Numbered from the stretch's first letter, positions 1 through 6,791 are shown. The stretch: 64,000 nucleotides of DNA from Trichococcus flocculiformis (GCF_900113645.1 NZ_FOQC01000005.1:1-64000), one strand, 5' to 3'. The notes: generated from the letters alone by a model not told the origin. Made by a program: numbers and translations.

Positions 1-130
1 ACCCCTTATACTTTTGGTTTGGTTGCTAACAAGTATATCGTATCTACATGATTTTTTTGTTTATTTCCTTATGCATTTCATTTTACAATTTACCAATAAT
101 TCAGGTATGGATATATATTATTAATTTCCG

Positions 131-159
131 TTGACAGAAAACCACTTCGAAAGTATAAT
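131..159 (+). promoter_or_regulatory. Promoter of tRNA-Leu
   Basis: A perfect -35 TTGACA (131-136) and perfect -10 TATAAT (154-159) are separated by 17 bases and sit about 16 bases upstream of the mature tRNA. This is a consensus housekeeping promoter. Confidence 0.9.
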
Positions 160-174
160 GAAATAGTTGGTTTT

Positions 175-258
175 GCGGTCATGGCGGAATGGCAGACGCG
201 CCAGCTTGAGGGGCTGGTGGGAGTTACTCCCGTGGAAGTTCGAGTCTTCTTGGCCGCA
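175..258 (+). tRNA. tRNA-Leu (anticodon GAG)
   Basis: The acceptor stem GCGGTCA pairs with TGGCCGC (251-257), with discriminator A at 258. The anticodon stem CCAGC/GCTGG encloses loop TTGAGGG, giving anticodon GAG (208-210), which reads CUC/CUU Leu codons. The long variable arm (GGGAGTTACTCCC type) is that of a class II leucine tRNA. CCA is not encoded; the following bases are TCA. It is a single tRNA with its own promoter and terminator. tRNA-Leu genes are common integration sites, but I found no second copy of its 3' end near the accessory genes that follow. Confidence 0.95.
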
Positions 259-265
259 TCAAACA

Positions 266-313
266 AAAATAGGGTTTCCTTCATCGTACCGATGCCGGAA
301 ATCCTATTTTTTT
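266..313 (+). terminator. Intrinsic terminator after tRNA-Leu
   Basis: An inverted repeat (AATAGGGTTTCC with GGAAATCCTATT) ends in a T tract a few bases after the tRNA. Confidence 0.75.
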
Positions 314-387
314 ATTCCCATAGCTTGTGAGATAGTTCCCGAAGGATCAAGTTACACTCCTGAAATGGGGTAGAAGCTATTTATTGA

Positions 388-1008
388 CTAAGGTAGATTG
401 CTGATGGCATATTGTGCTTGTTCAGCAGTGTAACCTTCGTAAATCAATTGATCATATAAACCTTGATCGGAAAAAGAGGAGTATTCTAAATAATCAAGGG
501 CTGTTTGAAGCGCATTCTGATTCCAGTCCGTAACCACGTTGTCAACAGCGTATTGTGCTTGTTCAGCAGTGTAACCCTCGTAAACCAATTGATCATACAA
601 TCCTGGATAAGAGAAAGAAGAGTAGTCCAAGTAGTCAACGGCTGTTTGGAGCGCATTCTGATTCCAATCCGTAACCACGCTATCAATCGCATATTGTGCG
701 GCATCTTCAGGGAACCCTTCGTATAACAGTTGGTCGTATAATCCTTGCTTGGAAAAACTCGAATAATTCAGATAGTCCTCAGCACTACCGACAGCATTTT
801 TAAATTCTCTAGAAACATCCGATTGTGGAGTAGGTTCTTCAACAGGCGCAATTACTGTTTCCTTGCTGGCTGTCGAAGTTGAATCTGAAACTGCTGCTGG
901 AATGGCCGTTGCAGTTGATGAGGCTTCTTCTTAAACTTCACCACCACTGGTTGTTCCGCATGCAGCCAAAACTAAGGCACTACTTAAAAATAACAAATTC
1001 TTCTTCAT
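388..1008 (-). pseudogene. Ltp-type lipoprotein with three repeats, broken by an in-frame ochre codon
   Basis: Reading from ATG at 1008 with SD GGAGGA gives a lipoprotein signal peptide with lipobox LAAC (Cys17), then a Ser/Thr/Glu-rich linker and three tandem repeats of about 48 residues (pattern DYL.YSSFS..GLYDQL.YEG....AQYA) to the stop at 388-390. The repeats match the Host cell surface-exposed lipoprotein (Ltp, PF07553) domain. Codon 26, nine residues after the lipobox Cys, is TAA (933..931), yet the frame stays open for the remaining 180 codons. Repeats 2 and 3 are nearly identical at the DNA level. The Ltp of Streptococcus phage TP-J34 is known to block DNA injection (superinfection exclusion); a phage-exclusion role here is inference. 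The intact gene would encode about 206 residues. The stop is either a true recent nonsense mutation or a sequence error. Confidence 0.8.
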
Positions 1009-1165
1009 GTTGATTCCTCCAGTTAGTTTTTTATATCAACCGCAGATGCGGTGAATATCACAAAACCAGGAAAACGGTTTGGCTTAAAGAATCACCGATA
1101 AATCATGACAGCAACTGCTTGGATTCAAAGTGTCCGGATCTGAAGACTATGCTTCTTTTTTGATG

Positions 1166-1309
1166 TTAAATGACTTCTTCAATTCCATCCGTATCTTCTT
1201 CTAAGAATAGACTCTGGTTAAATTCTTCTGCAATCAACCTTGAGTCAAATTCGGCAGTAGGGTCTACTTCCTCCACATAATGTCGAGTTAAAGGAAGGTT
1301 ATATTTCAT
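1166..1309 (-). CDS. Possible 47-residue acidic small protein
   Basis: An open frame runs from ATG at 1309 to TAA at 1166 and encodes a very acidic 47-residue peptide ending in a Glu/Asp-rich tail. A TATAAT hexamer lies just 5' of the ATG, but no convincing SD is present, so translation would be leaderless or absent. I do not recognise the product. It could be a remnant of a larger accessory gene. The surrounding stretch 1009-1480 shows nothing else I can support. Confidence 0.3.
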   Translation of the reverse strand: MKYNLPLTRHYVEEVDPTAEFDSRLIAEEFNQSLFLEEDTDGIEEVI

Positions 1310-1459
1310 TAATATAATTATACCCTAACAATTGATAAATATTGCAGACAAAATGAAATATTTTACTTAGGAAATTTCGGAAAATTTCTATTTAATATTT
1401 GACAGTCTTTTAAGTGTTTCTCAAATGATAGTTCTAGTCAATAAAGAATGATACTGGCC

Positions 1460-1487
1460 TTTTCATCACCAGTATATCTGTTATAAT
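1460..1487 (+). promoter_or_regulatory. Putative promoter of the YitT gene
   Basis: A -10 TATAAT (1482-1487) follows a weak -35 TTTTCA (1460-1465) with 16 bases between. It lies 65 bases upstream of the start codon. Confidence 0.5.
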
Positions 1488-1552
1488 GGCGTGGATATCT
1501 TTTTCCCGAAAGGTATCCAACTACTTTAAATCTCAGAAAAGGAGTGACATTT

Positions 1553-2410
1553 TTGAAACTACTGCACACTTTAAAACCGATAGCCGCAGTTGTTGCGGGG
1601 AATATCATCGTCGCATTTGCGATTGCGGTATTTATCCTGCCGAAGACTCTGATCGCCGGGGGTACGACGGGTCTTGCCATTATTTTGAATCATTTTTTCG
1701 GATTGAACATTTCTTTGGTCGTGCTGATTTTTAATGGGTTCATGTTTTTCGTTGGGGCCGCCTTGTTGGGCAAAAAGTTCGCTTTGACGACAATCCTGAG
1801 CACGATCATTTTTCCAACGTTTTTAACTTTTTTCCGGACAGTGCCTGCATTGCAGGACATGACAGATGACATCCTACTTTCGGCGATCTACGCTGGCATC
1901 CTGTGCGGATTGGGAGTGGGGCTGGTGTTCAAGGTCGGGGCTTCCACGGGTGGGATGGACATTCCGCCGCTGCTCCTGAACAAGCATTTCCGCATTCCGG
2001 TTGCGGTGGGGATGTATGCGTTCGACGTCATTTTCCTGCTGGTCCAGGCGTTCTTTTCCAGCATGGAACAGATCCTTTACGGGCTCATCATGGTGTTCCT
2101 GACGTCCATCGTCATAAACAAAGTCATGGTCACCGGAACAAATAAGATGCAGCTTTTCATCATTTCCAAAAAGTTTGAGGAAATCAAAGAGGCGCTGCTG
2201 TATGTGCAGGATGTGGGTCTGACGCTGGTGAATATCGAAACGGCCTTTGAAGGGGTGCAGCAGCAAGCGGTGCTTTGCGTCATCGAGCAGCGTAAACTGT
2301 CCGCCATCAATGCCTTGGTCAACGACATCGATCCATTTGCTTTCGTGATCATCGGACAGGTGCATGAAGTCGCAGGGAAGGGCTTCACACTGGAACGGGA
2401 ACAAGGTTGA
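1553..2410 (+). CDS. YitT family membrane protein (DUF161/DUF2179)
   Basis: The 285-residue protein has about five or six hydrophobic helices in its first 190 residues, followed by a soluble C-terminal domain. The conserved GASTGGMDI loop near residue 128 is typical of the YitT family, in which an integral membrane DUF161 part precedes a cytosolic DUF2179 domain. Substrate and exact role are unknown for most members. TTG at 1553 is chosen as start because SD AAAGGAG (1537-1543) is 9 bases away; an upstream GTG at 1544 abuts the SD. Single gene with its own promoter. A neighbouring AT-rich cassette begins 100 bases downstream. Confidence 0.85.
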   Translation: MKLLHTLKPIAAVVAGNIIVAFAIAVFILPKTLIAGGTTGLAIILNHFFGLNISLVVLIFNGFMFFVGAALLGKKFALTTILSTIIFPTFLTFFRTVPALQDMTDDILLSAIYAGILCGLGVGLVFKVGASTGGMDIPPLLLNKHFRIPVAVGMYAFDVIFLLVQAFFSSMEQILYGLIMVFLTSIVINKVMVTGTNKMQLFIISKKFEEIKEALLYVQDVGLTLVNIETAFEGVQQQAVLCVIEQRKLSAINALVNDIDPFAFVIIGQVHEVAGKGFTLEREQG

Positions 2411-2448
2411 TGCTATTGATAAATGAGTACAAAGTAGTTGATTTATAA

Positions 2449-2476
2449 TTGTACATTTTTTCAATTATGGTATGAT
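2449..2476 (+). promoter_or_regulatory. Promoter of the toxin-antitoxin-chaperone cassette
   Basis: -35 TTGTAC (2449-2454) and -10 TATGAT (2471-2476) are spaced 16 bases apart, just upstream of a strong SD (2483-2488). Autoregulation by the HTH antitoxin would be expected from known systems, but no clear palindrome was identified. Confidence 0.65.
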
Positions 2477-2482
2477 GTTGCT

Positions 2483-2517
2483 AAGGAGTAACAAAAATGA
2501 GTGTAGTAGGTGTATAG
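2483..2517 (+). other. Six-codon minicistron, or 5' end of the toxin gene cut by an amber codon
   Basis: SD AAGGAG (2483-2488), eight bases, then ATG at 2497 opens a six-residue frame (MSVVGV) ended by TAG at 2515-2517. The next base starts the GTG of the toxin frame, and 2497 and 2518 are in the same frame. So either this is a translational-coupling leader whose stop touches the toxin start, or the toxin originally began at 2497 and has gained an amber codon at position 7. The GTG has only a weak SD of its own. Confidence 0.65.
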
Positions 2518-2904
2518 GTGACAGATAAATTGCTAGAAACTCAAGTCAATATTTTTCTTTCTAACTTCAAATGTTGTGCTGATCAAGGGGAAATTGATTA
2601 TTCAGAAGTAAATTCTAAGACCACTAAGTTCCTGAGAACAATTGGATGGACCAATAAAGCCATGAATAGCTTCATTTTAGAAAATATTGAGTCAAAACAT
2701 TATTTCAGAGGTCCATCAGAACACCACCATCAAAAGAATCGCACAGTTGTGGAGTTCGGCATGATGCTAGATGATATTCAATTATATGTGAAACTGGAGT
2801 TAATTATTGAAAATGAAGATTTTGTTGCGGGATATATGTCTTTTCACCCTCGTGAACAAAAAATTGAACACTTTCCATTAGATAGGACAGGAGAGGTGGA
2901 ATAG
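2518..2904 (+). CDS. MqsR-like toxin of a toxin-antitoxin-chaperone cassette
   Basis: This is a 128-residue small protein. Its second half has the pattern I associate with Gram-positive MqsR-type RNA interferases: a helical segment, then Y-x-x-GPSE with a His run (about residues 63-70), V-x-EFG, a strand LYVKLEL, and a closing MSFHP strand. MqsR toxins cleave mRNA at specific sites and are neutralised by MqsA. The match is by eye, so another RelE-fold subfamily remains possible. The next gene begins two bases after the stop with its own SD, and a SecB-like gene follows. Base composition is clearly more AT-rich than the flanking housekeeping genes, suggesting transfer. The start is GTG directly after an in-frame TAG, so expression may be low, coupled or lost. 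Confidence 0.7.
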   Translation: MTDKLLETQVNIFLSNFKCCADQGEIDYSEVNSKTTKFLRTIGWTNKAMNSFILENIESKHYFRGPSEHHHQKNRTVVEFGMMLDDIQLYVKLELIIENEDFVAGYMSFHPREQKIEHFPLDRTGEVE

Positions 2905-2906
2905 CT

Positions 2907-3575
2907 ATGAATAAAATCATTGAACGATTCTCGAGTGAAACCGGGAAGAATGAGAAATTTGAATATATTGAAATTGAAGAGCAAACAACGGTGAAAGGTG
3001 ACAATTTTTTGGTGAGTCACGAATATTATAGACGCTTATCGGATGGTGAATTATTCGAACCTTTTGAAAATCCTGATAAAAATTTAGAAAAAGATTATAA
3101 TCTTTATAGGGAAAAATATAATCTACTTAGTTCAGAAGCAGTAAAAAAGATTAGAAATAAATACAATATGACCATAAGAGATTATGGTGCTGTATTAGGC
3201 ATTAGTTATAGTAATCTTTCTTCTATTGAGAATGGAAGTATTCAATCTAAATATATTGATAGTTTGATTAGGTTGTCTGAGGATCCAAGTGCGTTCAAAA
3301 AATTGGTTGAATCAAGAAAAAATGATTTAACAGATGAAAACTATTTGAGGATAACTGATACAATTGATAAATTAAGTACTTTTTCAATCAGGAAAACTGA
3401 TAAAATGATAATGGTTATCATCGATTACAATATAGCAGCAGAACACGTAATAGTGCGTGTTACGGATAAGCTGAATTACAAAGCTAAGAAAATTAGTGAT
3501 GAGGGAGATAAACAATGGACAGAATCAGCTATAATTTCATCGAAACAGCCCTTGAAGATGTTAACTTCAAAATAG
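2907..3575 (+). CDS. MqsA-like HTH antitoxin with chaperone-addiction-like C-terminal tail
   Basis: The protein has 222 residues. Residues 1-55 resemble the beta-rich N-terminal domain of MqsA-type antitoxins but contain no Cys, so the zinc-binding site is missing. Residues about 75-135 form an HTH (KIRNKYNMTIRDYGAVLG followed by a recognition helix ending ENG) and the usual tail RLSEDPSAFKKLV. MqsA itself ends about here; this protein carries about 85 further residues. In known TAC systems such a C-terminal extension (chaperone addiction, ChAD) makes the antitoxin unstable unless bound by a SecB-like chaperone, and a SecB-like gene follows, overlapping by 61 bases. SD AGGAGAGG lies 10 bases before the ATG. 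The ChAD role is inferred from position and context. Confidence 0.75.
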   Translation: MNKIIERFSSETGKNEKFEYIEIEEQTTVKGDNFLVSHEYYRRLSDGELFEPFENPDKNLEKDYNLYREKYNLLSSEAVKKIRNKYNMTIRDYGAVLGISYSNLSSIENGSIQSKYIDSLIRLSEDPSAFKKLVESRKNDLTDENYLRITDTIDKLSTFSIRKTDKMIMVIIDYNIAAEHVIVRVTDKLNYKAKKISDEGDKQWTESAIISSKQPLKMLTSK

Positions 3576-3919
3576 TTAATATATCGGGTGAAATTAATGT
3601 TGAAAATAATTTTAAAGTGAGTGTCAATATTGAAGACAAGTCAAAAATTAAAGTAACCGGAGTTATCGCGTTGTATAACGGAGATATAGGAACTCCATTC
3701 TTAACTGTGACATGTGCAGGATATTTCAATTCGAATAACAGTAAAGAGAACGTGGAGTTACACGAATTTGAGAATCCGGTTAAAATGTTGAACTATGTTA
3801 TGCCTGAAATAAGTGAATCAGTATCTTTTATTACTCGGAAAGCGTATGGGCATCCGATAGAAATACCTACTGAAGTTCCTGAGGAAATGTTTGAACAAAA
3901 AAGTAAGAATGAATCCTAG
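3515..3919 (+). CDS. SecB-like chaperone of the toxin-antitoxin-chaperone cassette
   Basis: The 134-residue product starts inside the end of the antitoxin gene, with SD GGGAG seven to eight bases before ATG 3515. Alternating beta strands in the first 90 residues (FKIVNISGEINVENNF, then VTGVIALYN) and the final helix with the segment MPEISESVSFITRKAYG leading into PIEIP agree with the SecB fold, whose members end with a helix, an LT.RAG.P-like turn and an LPP.NF-like tail. SecB proteins bind unfolded chains; in TAC systems they hold and protect the antitoxin. Canonical SecB is usually absent from Firmicutes, so a solitary SecB-like gene beside a TA pair is telling. Highly diverged; confirmation needs a profile search. 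Confidence 0.7.
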   Translation: MDRISYNFIETALEDVNFKIVNISGEINVENNFKVSVNIEDKSKIKVTGVIALYNGDIGTPFLTVTCAGYFNSNNSKENVELHEFENPVKMLNYVMPEISESVSFITRKAYGHPIEIPTEVPEEMFEQKSKNES

Positions 3920-3990
3920 CAGTTTATGTTGTGCACGACTCTGTTTCAGTTAAATAGTACTACCTAATATCAAAATCGATTATTTGAAGC

Positions 3991-4034
3991 AAAAAGCCCG
4001 AATCTGTCAGGTGAACAGATTCGGGCTTTTTTGT
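3991..4034 (+). terminator. Bidirectional terminator between the TAC cassette and thiT
   Basis: A 16-bp stem (AAAAGCCCGAATCTGT with ACAGATTCGGGCTTTT) is followed by a T tract on the + strand and flanked by A residues that give a T tract on the - strand. It can serve both converging units. Confidence 0.85.
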
Positions 4035-4059
4035 GAAATTCATTTTATAAAAGTTTATG

Positions 4060-4635
4060 TCAGTACCCGCGCACCGATTTTTTCGGTACGAACAATTGCG
4101 GGTTCGTTTTCGCGATGACCACCAGGACCATGATGGTGAATGCGCCGGTCGCCAAGGCGCTGACGCCGTTCATGACGATGGAGTAGAACCATGCGCTCCA
4201 TCCTTCAGGGGCGTAGGATCCCCAGAAATAGTAGCCGGCAATCGTGTGCCAGAAGTAGCGACCGACCGTTCCAACAATCGTGCCTAATGTGACTTGCCAC
4301 ACCAATGCTTTTTGGTTTTGATCAGCGATTGCTTGTTGGACTTTCTGCGTGTACAGGCCGGCCAAACCGGTGAAACCGAAAGCGATGAAGTACTCGATGA
4401 ATCCTTGCAGCGGCGTCAAAATGTAGGCCGTCCCGATCAGGATGTGCAGCACACCCCACAGGAAACTGGCGAAGAAGCCGGGGATCAGGCCGCGGCGCAG
4501 GCAGTAAAGCATCATCACCGGCGCTCCCACCGTCACGGAAAAACTCGGGCCGATATTGAAAGGAACCAAGGACAACACGGTCGCCAAGGCGGCGATGATG
4601 GTTCCTTCGATCCAGATGTTCAGATTTTTTGACAT
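4060..4635 (-). CDS. thiT: ThiT, thiamine substrate-binding subunit of an ECF transporter
   Basis: This 191-residue, six-helix membrane protein matches ThiT. It has the G-VLHILIG segment, then QGFIEYFIAFGFTGLAG, then RYFWHTIAGYYFWG and a late MNG, which in the known ThiT family hold the thiamine-contacting Glu, His, Trp and Asn residues. It binds thiamine and works with a shared EcfA/EcfA'/EcfT module, which is not in this window. ATG at 4635 is chosen because a GGAGGAG SD lies seven bases upstream; an upstream ATG has no SD. The TPP riboswitch directly upstream independently supports the function. Confidence 0.95.
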   Translation of the reverse strand: MSKNLNIWIEGTIIAALATVLSLVPFNIGPSFSVTVGAPVMMLYCLRRGLIPGFFASFLWGVLHILIGTAYILTPLQGFIEYFIAFGFTGLAGLYTQKVQQAIADQNQKALVWQVTLGTIVGTVGRYFWHTIAGYYFWGSYAPEGWSAWFYSIVMNGVSALATGAFTIMVLVVIAKTNPQLFVPKKSVRGY

Positions 4636-4642
4636 AAAAAAA

Positions 4643-4684
4643 CTCCTCCTTTTTGGGCATAACACACCATCAACAAAGGAGGAG
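4643..4684 (-). promoter_or_regulatory. Expression platform of the TPP riboswitch: terminator hairpin that also hides the thiT SD
   Basis: In the RNA sense, CTCCTCCTTT (complement of 4675-4684) can pair perfectly with AAAGGAGGAG (complement of 4643-4652), which contains the thiT SD, and seven U residues follow directly before the start codon. The same hairpin can therefore terminate transcription and block the SD. A competing hairpin, GAGAAATGAA with TTCATTCTC just upstream, takes up the first bases of the 5' arm. Confidence 0.75.
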
Positions 4685-4708
4685 AATGAATTTCATTTCT
4701 CAATCACA

Positions 4709-4790
4709 ATCCCTACGCTCGTGCTAACGAACAGGTTCGAAGGGTCAGAATCTATGTTCAATCTCAGCCGCGGACGGCCCCCCTTTGTGA
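4709..4790 (-). promoter_or_regulatory. TPP (thi-box) riboswitch
   Basis: On the - strand the conserved thi-box elements appear in order: GGGG near 4785, CTGAGA (about 4767-4762), ACCCTT (about 4745-4740), GAACCTG and a closing AGCGTAGGGA near 4710. Binding of thiamine pyrophosphate would be expected to switch off thiT, located 75 bases downstream. Confidence 0.95.
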
Positions 4791-4908
4791 AACGGTCTAT
4801 TTAGTTACAGCTAACTTTACTACAGTTGGCTTGGTTATGCAAGGTGCACGCTGCACAAAAGCACTTCCGGAAAAACTGCTGCCGGGCTTCGCGTTTGTGC
4901 AAAAGGAC

Positions 4909-5229
4909 CTATTTCTGTTTTTTTTCGGCCTGTGCTTTCAGGATGGCTTCGCGTTTCTTTTTCTTTTTGGAATTCAGGTAGGAATCGACCACGCCGCCAG
5001 CCAGCATTCCGATACCGAAGCCGATCGTCAGGTTGCCCGCGAAGTAGCCGATTGAAGCGCCTATCAGCATCCCGTACATCGTGTAATTAAAGGAATTCTG
5101 CAGTGCTGGATCTTCGTCGACCGGCAGATTTTTCTTGGTCGCCGCGCCAGTATTATTTTTATGCAGTTCCGGTACTTTTGGGGTCACATTTCTGCGTTGG
5201 ATCTGGTTGCCTTTGTTTTTTTTCGCCAT
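4909..5229 (-). CDS. Small basic protein with a glycine-zipper transmembrane segment
   Basis: The 106-residue protein has a basic, unstructured N-terminus, a hydrophobic stretch at residues 51-85 rich in small-x3-small spacing (GASIGYFAG, GFGIGMLAGG), and a Lys-rich tail. This suggests a helical hairpin that packs in the membrane. SD GGAAGG precedes the ATG. I cannot assign a function. It stands alone between thiT and the SDR gene. Confidence 0.7.
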   Translation of the reverse strand: MAKKNKGNQIQRRNVTPKVPELHKNNTGAATKKNLPVDEDPALQNSFNYTMYGMLIGASIGYFAGNLTIGFGIGMLAGGVVDSYLNSKKKKKREAILKAQAEKKQK

Positions 5230-5376
5230 TTAGTGTACATCCTTCCGTCTATCTGACATATGTATTGTCTCCACTGAACATCTTATCAGTTCGTTTCCGG
5301 CTCTTCAATAGCCAGCGGCGGTGGATTTTGGCGAAATCGCACAAAAACGGTAAATTCTTCCCAAATCTATGAATCA

Positions 5377-6162
5377 TTAATCTTCTTCGGACAGTTCGAT
5401 CGGGTCGCCGTTGTCATCCTGGAAATAGCCCTTCAGCACAAAAGCATCATCGCTCGGCCGATAACCGAGGGCAGTTTTGGCCTGTGAGATGTCCAAGCGT
5501 GGGAAGCGGTTATCCGATAGCCCGTTCACCAACAGGAACGGCTCAACAAGTTTAGCTTTGAGGGCGCAGTCGACTAAATGGCAAAGGTCCCGTGGAGACA
5601 GGTATTCGGCCAAGCCCGCTTCGTCGACGATCGGGTCATCGAGGTTTTCATCAAAGTTGCCGATGCGGATGCCGATGGATTCTTGGCCTTCCGTAAAGGC
5701 GAAGTGGCTGGCCAATCCTTCCAGATAGACTTTCGAAACGCCGTAAATATCGCCCGGACGGACAGGTTCATCGACGTGAACCTGCACATTTTTCGGGTAA
5801 GCGCTGACGGCATGGATGGAACTGGCGAAGATGATACGTTTGACGAAGTTTTCGTACTTGGAGGATTCCTTAAACAGATAGTAGGGCATTTTGTAGTTCA
5901 AATCGATCAGCTCATCGTCAAAAATAGCATCGGGTGAAGGATTGCCGGCCAGATGGATAACGTAATCGATCCCTTCCAGCAGCCCGTCCCAGTTGCCGAC
6001 GATAGTCAGGTCCAATTCCTTGACGATGGTGCCCTCCAAAAGGGCCGGATCGACGTTATGGAAATGGATATCCACCAAAGTCAGTTCGTAGCTCTCCTTC
6101 AGATGATCCGCCAAAATTCTTCCTATATTACCGTTTGCGCCGGTGATCATGATTGTGGTCAT
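5377..6162 (-). CDS. NAD-dependent epimerase/dehydratase, uronate-dehydrogenase-like SDR
   Basis: This 261-residue extended short-chain dehydrogenase has a Rossmann motif GANGNIG (residues 8-14), catalytic Ser around 114-115, and YGVSK with Tyr140 and Lys144. The length and the HLAGNPSPDA loop resemble uronate dehydrogenases, which oxidise glucuronate or galacturonate to aldaric acid lactones. That substrate is an inference; a nucleotide-sugar epimerase is less likely because the C-terminal sugar-nucleotide part is short. A good promoter lies upstream. The kdgK/IclR pair 11 kb away fits a uronic acid theme but is not linked. Confidence 0.8.
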   Translation of the reverse strand: MTTIMITGANGNIGRILADHLKESYELTLVDIHFHNVDPALLEGTIVKELDLTIVGNWDGLLEGIDYVIHLAGNPSPDAIFDDELIDLNYKMPYYLFKESSKYENFVKRIIFASSIHAVSAYPKNVQVHVDEPVRPGDIYGVSKVYLEGLASHFAFTEGQESIGIRIGNFDENLDDPIVDEAGLAEYLSPRDLCHLVDCALKAKLVEPFLLVNGLSDNRFPRLDISQAKTALGYRPSDDAFVLKGYFQDDNGDPIELSEED

Positions 6163-6218
6163 TGTCGAAATACCCCCTTGTTTTTTTTACAGTTGCTATC
6201 GTGAACGTCTTTGGTTTA

Positions 6219-6247
6219 ACTGTATGCAAGCCACCGGAAAATGTCAA
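6219..6247 (-). promoter_or_regulatory. Promoter of the SDR gene
   Basis: On the - strand TTGACA (6247-6242) and TACAGT (6224-6219) are separated by 17 bases, about 57 bases before the start codon. Confidence 0.7.
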
Positions 6248-6324
6248 AGGATAGCCCTTACAAAAACGGCGATTCGTCGGACGAAAAGGGAATGTTATAT
6301 TTGAGTAAAATGTAGGTAAATTAA

Positions 6325-6791
6325 TTGAGACCCGGGCGTTATCCCTGTATAATAGGGGTAAGATGATAGGCAAGGGCAAGACACTTTTCAATCGAAAACG
6401 AAGGGGTGAGTCAGATGGACTTGTTGAATTTGCAAATGCGCGCTTTTCAAGGTCAGTGCGGATCTGTTGTGCAACAATCTTCCCATTCATTCTATTGCCC
6501 GACAGAGCACGTGCTTTCGCATGTGTTTTTTTGTTGATCCTGAAAGGTACCAGCGGGGCTTATCATCATAATGCCGAGCATCAAACGGGGGTGATGATCA
6601 TACTACTTTCTCAAAACAAGTCAAAACGGAAAGGAACGGTGATCCGACGCATATCTCCTAGCTGTCAGGTGTGACAGCCATCGTACCGATGAAAGGCGTG
6701 AGGCCGGATAGCATGGTAACGTATCACCCGATAAAATGTGAAAATAGAAAAACTGGCGAGGTTCCCTTTCGGGTGCCTCGCCAGTTTTTTT
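6325..6791 (+). ncRNA. Orphan transcription unit, candidate RNA or small-peptide message
   Basis: A promoter (TTGAGA 6325-6330, 17 bases, TATAAT 6348-6353) opens rightward transcription and a strong terminator closes it at 6749-6791, with no recognisable gene between. The only start with a good SD (AAGGGGTGA) is ATG at 6415, which gives a 41-residue Cys/His/Phe-rich frame of unknown nature ending about 6540. A second weak frame overlaps it. The unit could be a regulatory RNA, a leader left from a deleted gene, or a message for a small peptide. Confidence 0.4.
6749..6791. terminator. Bidirectional terminator
   Basis: AACTGGCGAGG pairs with CCTCGCCAGTT, with a T tract after it on the + strand and one on the - strand. 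It ends both the rightward orphan unit and the leftward phnA gene. Confidence 0.85.

Noticed and set aside
175-258. tRNA-Leu as the attachment site of an integrated element
   Set aside because: No repeat of its 3' end was found downstream and there is no integrase gene; left as an idea only.
388-675. Tandem direct repeats of about 144 bases, at first sight like a repeat array
   Set aside because: They are in-frame coding repeats of a lipoprotein domain; no spacers as in CRISPR.
6363-6674. 103-codon rightward frame
   Set aside because: No SD at its start, mixed composition and no family resemblance; treated as part of an orphan transcript.
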